Below, piece after piece: positions 14,618 to 18,366 of a DNA stretch of 18,366 bases. This DNA comes from an uncultured Clostridia bacterium. Its GTDB lineage: Bacteria > Bacillota > Clostridia > Monoglobales > Firm-18. The DNA is taken from positions 1 to 18,366 of the forward strand of contig CALDNB010000092.1 of NCBI GenBank assembly GCA_937914775.1, in the 5' to 3' direction. Below the pieces are notes generated by a model. The model was given only the letters and a program-made list of their open reading frames with translations. It had not been told where the DNA came from and did not search any database. The position numbers were made by a program, and so were the translations under genes. The first letter of the stretch is position 1. Every line of letters starts with the position of its first letter.

Positions 14618-14950
14618 ATGTTAGATACTGTAAGTATGGGAAAAAGAATAAAAGAATGTCGCTTAAAGAAGCAACTTACCGTTGAACAGTTAGCTGAAAA
14701 ACTTGAAATTTCTGTTGTCTTTATGAATGACATTGAGCGTGGCGTAAAAACGCCCAGAATGGAAAACTTTGTAAAGATATTAAACGAACTCGAAATTTCT
14801 GCCGATGCAGTTCTTTACAATAGCGTGAGAGCTGACACCGATATTTACTTAAATGAGATAACCAAAAAAATGAAAAAACTTAACAATAACCAGATAGCGA
14901 AAGTAGAAAAAGTAATTGATGTATTGATTAAAGAATTTTATTCCGAATAA
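14618..14950 (+). CDS. XRE-family helix-turn-helix transcriptional regulator
   Basis: 110-residue protein with an N-terminal HTH_3/Cro-C1 domain at about residues 8-65: MGKRIKECRLKKQLTVEQLAEKLEISVVFMNDIERGVKTPRMENFVKILNELEIS. This is the typical five-helix arrangement with the 'IERGxKTP' recognition-helix end. The C-terminal about 40 residues are charged and helical and may dimerise. GAGGTG lies seven bases before the ATG. It is a single-gene unit with its own terminator and stands immediately upstream of the membrane/secreted protein pair. Shared palindromes in both promoter regions suggest it controls itself and that pair. It resembles the small housekeeping-type XRE regulators common in Clostridia as well as phage-like repressors. 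No other phage gene is present. Confidence 0.88.
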   Translation: MLDTVSMGKRIKECRLKKQLTVEQLAEKLEISVVFMNDIERGVKTPRMENFVKILNELEISADAVLYNSVRADTDIYLNEITKKMKKLNNNQIAKVEKVIDVLIKEFYSE

Positions 14951-14959
14951 TCGGAACTT

Positions 14960-14992
14960 AACCTCTATTGTACTATGCAATAGGGGTTTATT
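14960..14992 (+). terminator. Intrinsic terminator after the XRE gene
   Basis: An 11-bp stem (14960-14970 with 14978-14988, one T-G wobble) with a seven-base loop, followed by a T-rich stretch. A second perfect small dyad (TTCCGA-ATAA-TCGGAA, 14941-14956) overlaps the stop codon just before it. Confidence 0.8.
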
Positions 14993-15011
14993 TTTATTTA
15001 TGTGTTTTGCA

Positions 15012-15040
15012 TTGACATTTTTCTACAAATCTGCTATAAT
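15012..15040 (+). promoter_or_regulatory. Perfect-consensus sigma-A promoter for the membrane/secreted protein pair
   Basis: Exact TTGACA at 15012-15017, exactly 17 bases, exact TATAAT at 15035-15040. The predicted start is near 15047, about 44 bases before the first gene. A direct repeat TTCTACAA (15021-15028 and 15042-15049, spaced 21 bases, two helical turns) brackets the -10 box. Confidence 0.85.
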
Positions 15041-15048
15041 ATTCTACA

Positions 15049-15064
15049 AGTATATTTAAATACT
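15049..15064 (+). promoter_or_regulatory. Candidate operator at the start of the membrane/secreted protein transcript
   Basis: The palindrome AGTAT-ATTTAA-ATACT, with perfect outer arms, lies at about +2 to +17 of the predicted transcript. That position would let a bound repressor block this otherwise consensus promoter. It resembles the site at 14564-14579 ahead of the XRE gene. Confidence 0.4.
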
Positions 15065-15090
15065 ATAAGTTTAATTTTGGAGGTAGAAAA

Positions 15091-15669
15091 ATGGAGAACT
15101 TTGAGTTATGGTTTATCATTGTATGTTGTGTGGTTGGTTTTATTGGTTCTACGATTATGTCCAATAAGATTGCTAAGGAAACAGGGAAAGATGTGTCAGG
15201 TGGCTTTTTAAAAAAATTGGTAATGGTTGCAGGGTGTCTTGGAATCATATTGCTAACAAGTTGTATTTCCGGTTCAAGCGAATTAGAGGGCCACATATCA
15301 GAAGTTGTTACAACCGGTATTTTGTTACTTGTAGTTTCTTTGGCAATTTTATTTTTAATGAACAAATCAGTTGCAAAACCTTTGCCTGCAATTTTATTGT
15401 CAGTATTTCAAGTTCTATATGGTATGTTGGTGTTGATTATTATGTTTTTCAAAATATTGGGTCATTTCCTGGGCATAGAGTTAGGTCAGGGAACGCAGAA
15501 AAAACAGGCACAATATACAAAGCAACAGATTGACGATAAAATTATAAGAGAAAATAATGTTGCACCAGAATATGCAACACCAGAACAAAAAGATGAAAAA
15601 GCAAGAACTGAGGGCTATAGTTCTTACGAAGACCTTGAAAACAAGGCTAATATGACCGTGGAGGACTAA
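15091..15669 (+). CDS. Membrane protein of unknown function, four predicted helices
   Basis: I do not recognise a family. The 192-residue product has four hydrophobic segments (about 5-23, 43-58, 71-90 and 98-121), then a hydrophilic, charged C-terminal tail (about 131-192) rich in Gln, Lys, Asp and Glu that ends in a 'GYSSYEDLENKAN' stretch. A cysteine in TM2 (LLTSC) superficially resembles a lipobox but is not at the N-terminus. GGAGGT precedes the ATG. It is the first gene of a two-gene operon with the secreted CuAO-like protein. The SD of that gene lies inside this gene's end, so the products are made together and may act together at the membrane. The gene is AT-rich, like the rest of this module. 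Confidence 0.75.
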   Translation: MENFELWFIIVCCVVGFIGSTIMSNKIAKETGKDVSGGFLKKLVMVAGCLGIILLTSCISGSSELEGHISEVVTTGILLLVVSLAILFLMNKSVAKPLPAILLSVFQVLYGMLVLIIMFFKILGHFLGIELGQGTQKKQAQYTKQQIDDKIIRENNVAPEYATPEQKDEKARTEGYSSYEDLENKANMTVED

Positions 15670-15671
15670 TT

Positions 15672-16604
15672 ATGAAAAAAATCATATCTTTATTATTAAC
15701 TCTTGTATTTATAATTAGTGTTGTTAGTATTACTGCTTTTGCAGACGATAATGGCGTAAAAATAAAACTTAACGGCGAAATGAAAACTCTTGTCGCTTAT
15801 AATATTAAAGACAACAACTACTTCAAATTAAGAGACATTGCAAATCTTCTTAAAGGAACAACAGCGGAATTTGATGTTATATGGAACGAGGAAAAAGGAG
15901 CCATTGAGATTTTATCAAATACTCCCTATTCAACTAACGAAGCATTAACAAATCAGATTCTTAAAAATCCTGTTGCAAAATCTTCTTATGTGCACATCTA
16001 TAAAGACGGAGCACAAATTCTTCTTGGTGCATACGAAATAGCAGACAACAACTATTTCAAACTGCGTGACGTTGCAAGTGCCATTAACTTTGGTGTTGAC
16101 TGGAATGAAGTGGAAGAAATTATCGAAATAAATACAAACAAAGGTTACGAATTCCCGACCAGTTCAAACTTTGGACTTAACACAAAGTATCTTTCACTTA
16201 TAGGTAAAACAAAAGCGGAAGTTGACAGTATTTTAGGAAGCGGCCCCGCAACTTCAAATAGTATGGGAACAATAAAATATGATATAGGAGTTATGGTCGG
16301 CTGGTCAGGTAGTTGGTCATCTACTACTCCTGTTCCTGACCACGAAATTGCAACTATTGTATATGTACCTCTGGAAAAACTGTTCTTTAATTGTCCTCAG
16401 GAAGTTCCTGTAGATATGATAAAAGCACAATTTAATTCCTGGTATGACGGCAGCGGCGCATTTTATGTAAATTATTGCGGCAAAATAATAAGATTTATTA
16501 CAAACAATAACAGTACAATCAGTTGTAAGTTTAACGCAGATTTAAGCGTAAGAAACACTTACCCGGAACCCAAAGTAGAAACAATACAAATCAAAAACCA
16601 GTAA
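15672..16604 (+). CDS. Secreted protein with two copper amine oxidase N-terminal-like (stalk) repeats
   Basis: 310 residues. A clear signal peptide (MKK, hydrophobic core, AFA-DD cleavage after about residue 24) predicts export. Two CuAO-N-like repeats follow, at about 32-86 and 106-158. Each has the hallmark NNYFKLRD (48-55; 126-133) then a 'DVIWNEEKGAIEI'-like strand. The domain is widespread in Clostridia surface and secreted proteins and in them is a structural or binding module without copper oxidase activity. The C-terminal half (about 165-310) contains 'LIGKTKAEVDSILGSG', similar in style to the SmpA/OmlA-like fold seen in small secreted Firmicute proteins, and two cysteines that might pair. 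Function unknown. It starts two bases after the membrane-protein stop, with GGAGG at 15660-15664. Confidence 0.85.
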   Translation: MKKIISLLLTLVFIISVVSITAFADDNGVKIKLNGEMKTLVAYNIKDNNYFKLRDIANLLKGTTAEFDVIWNEEKGAIEILSNTPYSTNEALTNQILKNPVAKSSYVHIYKDGAQILLGAYEIADNNYFKLRDVASAINFGVDWNEVEEIIEINTNKGYEFPTSSNFGLNTKYLSLIGKTKAEVDSILGSGPATSNSMGTIKYDIGVMVGWSGSWSSTTPVPDHEIATIVYVPLEKLFFNCPQEVPVDMIKAQFNSWYDGSGAFYVNYCGKIIRFITNNNSTISCKFNADLSVRNTYPEPKVETIQIKNQ

Positions 16605-16654
16605 ACAGCATAAAATACTAAACGGCTTGAAACTTATGTTTCAAGCCGTTTTTA
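16602..16654 (+). repeat. 53-bp direct repeat, copy 2 (stop codon plus terminator)
   Basis: Identical to 14385-14437 and likewise starting at the TAA stop codon of the preceding gene, 2,217 bases downstream of copy 1. It serves as the terminator of the membrane/secreted protein operon. Confidence 0.95.
16620..16653 (+). terminator. Intrinsic terminator after the secreted-protein gene
   Basis: The same 14-bp stem (16620-16633 with 16638-16651) and TTAT loop as at 14403-14436, ending in five T. It lies between convergent genes. On the minus strand the stem is followed by TAGTATTTTATG, so it may also slow transcription leaving guaA, less efficiently. Confidence 0.88.
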
Positions 16655-16674
16655 ATGCAAAATGTTATGATATA

Positions 16675-16694
16675 ATTATTTCTTGCGAAATAAT
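16675..16694 (-). terminator. Small hairpin at the guaA stop codon
   Basis: On the minus strand ATTATTTC (16694-16687) pairs perfectly with GAAATAAT (16682-16675) across a GCAA tetraloop. It starts at the last base of the guaA stop codon. The stem has no GC core and lacks a proper T-run, so it may stabilise the 3' end rather than terminate. Confidence 0.35.
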
Positions 16695-17674
16695 CATTCC
16701 CACTCTATCGTACCGATTGGTTTCGGTGTCAAATCATAAAGAACTCTGTTAATACCGTCAACTTCGTTAGTTATTCTGTCTGTGATTTTATGAAGAAGTG
16801 CATAAGGAATTTCTTCAATAGTAGCAGACATAGCGTCAACAGTATTTACTGCACGGATAATAGCAGGCCAGCCCTCATAGCGTTTGCCATCTTTTACGCC
16901 TACGCTTTTTGTATCGGGAACAGCTATAAAGTACTGCCATACTTTACCTGCAAGTCCGTTTTTATCAAATTCTTCTCTTAAGATTGCATCTGCTTCACGA
17001 AGAGCCTCAAGTCTGTCACGTGTAATCGCACCAAGGCAACGAACACCAAGACCAGGACCTGGGAATGGCTGACGGTAAACCATATCATCAGGAAGCCCAA
17101 GGGCTTTACCTACTACACGAACTTCGTCTTTATAAAGTAATTTTACAGGCTCACAAAGTTCAAACTGCATATCTTCAGGCAATCCGCCCACGTTGTGGTG
17201 CGCCTTTACTCCATCGCTTTCAATAATATCGGGGTAAATTGTACCTTGTGCAAGGAATGCTATACCCTCAAGTTTTCTTGCTTCTTCTTCAAATACTCTT
17301 ATAAACTCTCCGCCGATGATTTTTCTTTTTTGTTCGGGGTTATCGATACCCGCAAGTTTATCTAAAAATCTGTCTGTTGCATCAACGTAAACAAGATTTG
17401 CACCAAGTTGATTCTGGAATACATCAATAACCTGCTGACTTTCGCCTTTTCTCATAAGACCGTGGTTTACGTGAACACAAACCAACTGTTTTCCTACTGC
17501 TTTAACCAGAAGTGCCGCTACAACAGAGGAATCTACGCCTCCTGACAAAGCAAGAAGCACTTTTTTATCTCCTACCTGTTTTCTTACAATTTCTATCTGC
17601 TCGTCAATAAATTTATTGGCAAGTTCAGGACTGTCAATTCTTTTCATATCCTGGGGACGTACATTTGAATCCAT
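16694..17674 (-). CDS. guaA: GMP synthetase, stand-alone ATP-pyrophosphatase subunit
   Basis: Adenylates XMP and aminates it to GMP, the last step of GMP synthesis. Seen are the PP-loop SGGVDSS (44-50), AQGTIYPDIIES, KAHHNVGGLPE, the YRQPFPGPGLGVR XMP/dimer segment and the conserved C-terminus PIGTIEWE. At 326 residues it corresponds only to the ATP-pyrophosphatase and dimerisation domains. The N-terminal class I glutamine amidotransferase domain, about 190 residues in the common bacterial GuaA (about 510-525 residues), is absent, and no such gene is next to it. This is the two-subunit arrangement best known from archaea. The start is well supported by AGAGGAAG just upstream. It follows the DAP dehydrogenase gene by 18 bases. 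Confidence 0.93.
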   Translation of the reverse strand: MDSNVRPQDMKRIDSPELANKFIDEQIEIVRKQVGDKKVLLALSGGVDSSVVAALLVKAVGKQLVCVHVNHGLMRKGESQQVIDVFQNQLGANLVYVDATDRFLDKLAGIDNPEQKRKIIGGEFIRVFEEEARKLEGIAFLAQGTIYPDIIESDGVKAHHNVGGLPEDMQFELCEPVKLLYKDEVRVVGKALGLPDDMVYRQPFPGPGLGVRCLGAITRDRLEALREADAILREEFDKNGLAGKVWQYFIAVPDTKSVGVKDGKRYEGWPAIIRAVNTVDAMSATIEEIPYALLHKITDRITNEVDGINRVLYDLTPKPIGTIEWE

Positions 17675-17692
17675 ATTAACTCTTCCTCTCTG

Positions 17693-18366
17693 TTATAGTA
17701 AATTTTTACGAAGTTCTTCAGGTGATTGTGGGTGCAAAAGTATTGGTGGTATATCAAAAATCGTCTTGCAACCGAAGTCACCTTTCTGGCACATTCTGTA
17801 TGCGGCACGGGCATAAGCAACAAGTACGCTTGAAGTGAACTCGGGGTTTGAATCAAGGTTAAGACTAAATTCAATCAAATGTTTGTTTTCCCCTGTGTTT
17901 CCGCTTCTTATTACTGTTCCTCCGTGAGGAATCCCTGAATGTTCTCTTTTAAGTTCTTCTTCTGTTATAAAATGCACCGTTGTATCGTAATCTTTAAAGT
18001 AATTTGGCATTTCCTTTATTGTTTTTTCGATATACTCTAAGTCTGCATTTTCTTCTGCCACTACAAAACATTCTCTGGTATGCTTTTCCCTTACGGAAAG
18101 AGTTGGGTTTTCTCCGTTTCGCACTCTTTGTACCGCATCTTCTACAGGAACAGTATATTGACGGGCGTCTTTTACACCATCAATTCGTCTTATAGCGTCT
18201 GAATGCCCCTGACTTACGCCTTTGCCCCAGAAAGTGTAATCTTTACCGGTGGGTAAAACAGCGCCGAACAGTGCTCTTTGAATAGAGAACAGGCCCGGGT
18301 CCCAACCAACGGAGATAATTCCCACTTTGCCGGCACCTTTGGAGGATTCGTTCACTGCATCAAAAT
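17693..18366 (-). CDS. ddh: meso-Diaminopimelate D-dehydrogenase, N-terminus outside window
   Basis: Partial gene: the frame stays open to the window edge, so only the C-terminal about 224 of roughly 325 residues are seen. The GTG at 18355 is internal, not a start. The family block GIISVGWDPGLFSIQRALFGAVLP, followed by YTFWGKGVSQGHSDAIRRIDGVKDARQYTVP, is characteristic of NADPH-dependent meso-DAP dehydrogenase. That enzyme makes meso-DAP directly from tetrahydrodipicolinate for peptidoglycan and lysine. Later conserved pieces are HTRECFV, PHGGTVIRSG and the dimer region NPEFTSSVLVAYARA. The N-terminal Rossmann domain is off-window. Co-orientation and the 18-base gap suggest co-transcription with guaA, though the two pathways are unrelated. 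Confidence 0.93.
   Translation of the reverse strand, partial: FDAVNESSKGAGKVGIISVGWDPGLFSIQRALFGAVLPTGKDYTFWGKGVSQGHSDAIRRIDGVKDARQYTVPVEDAVQRVRNGENPTLSVREKHTRECFVVAEENADLEYIEKTIKEMPNYFKDYDTTVHFITEEELKREHSGIPHGGTVIRSGNTGENKHLIEFSLNLDSNPEFTSSVLVAYARAAYRMCQKGDFGCKTIFDIPPILLHPQSPEELRKNLL

Noticed and set aside
14114..14733. Minus-strand ORFs opposite the creatininase and XRE genes
   Set aside because: No ribosome binding site and no family similarity. They overlap well-supported genes and a terminator.
15002..15211. 69-codon plus-strand ORF across the promoter of the membrane-protein gene
   Set aside because: It would begin upstream of the -35 box, so it could not be translated from the predicted transcript. 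It overlaps the supported gene in another frame.
14438..16601. Transposon, integron or prophage explanation for the repeat-flanked module
   Set aside because: No transposase, integrase, terminal inverted repeats or phage structural gene. The flanking repeats are terminators in direct orientation.
1..18366. CRISPR arrays, tRNA or rRNA genes
   Set aside because: No regularly spaced repeats and no cloverleaf or rRNA-like segments were seen in the non-coding stretches, which are all short and occupied by promoters and terminators.

Overview
This AT-rich window has short intergenic gaps, strong GGAGG-type ribosome binding sites and sigma-A-like promoters. Its gene content (TmcAL, meso-DAP dehydrogenase, TagO/MnaA-type genes, a CuAO-like 'stalk' domain protein) points to a low-GC Firmicute, most likely a member of the Clostridia. 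That placement is an inference from gene types and composition; there is no rRNA to confirm it.

Layout. (1) Positions 1-2531, minus strand: gltX, a nucleoside hydrolase and the start of an ABC-F ATPase, tightly coupled. (2) Positions 2654-7031, plus strand: a PLP aminotransferase, trpS, a TagO/WecA-type glycosyl-1-phosphate transferase and a UDP-GlcNAc 2-epimerase form an overlapping operon. The two divergent promoters in front of groups 1 and 2 overlap at their -35 boxes. (3) A strong hairpin at 7035-7069 separates this operon from convergent carB. (4) Positions 7073-13439, minus strand: a Na/Pi cotransporter with a PhoU-like tail, tmcAL (which appears to start at ATT) and carB. (5) Positions 13650-14387: a divergent creatininase-family amidohydrolase. 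(6) Positions 14438-16604, plus strand: an accessory-looking module of an XRE repressor-like protein, an unrecognised four-helix membrane protein and a secreted protein with two CuAO-like repeats. It lies between two identical 53-bp copies of a terminator. (7) Positions 16694-18366, minus strand: a stand-alone GMP synthetase ATP-pyrophosphatase subunit, preceded by meso-DAP dehydrogenase, which runs off the window.

The most notable signal is the carB leader. A strong extended -10 promoter is followed by a 21-codon leader ORF with an excellent Shine-Dalgarno. A U-rich tract then runs directly into an intrinsic terminator whose 5' arm begins at the leader stop codon. This is the architecture of the UTP-sensing, translation-coupled attenuator known from enterobacterial pyrBI, rather than the PyrR-binding leader usual in Firmicutes. 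Other points of interest are the ATT start of tmcAL, the duplicated terminators around the XRE/membrane/secreted module, a shared candidate operator in front of the XRE gene and its neighbour, and the missing glutaminase domain of GuaA.
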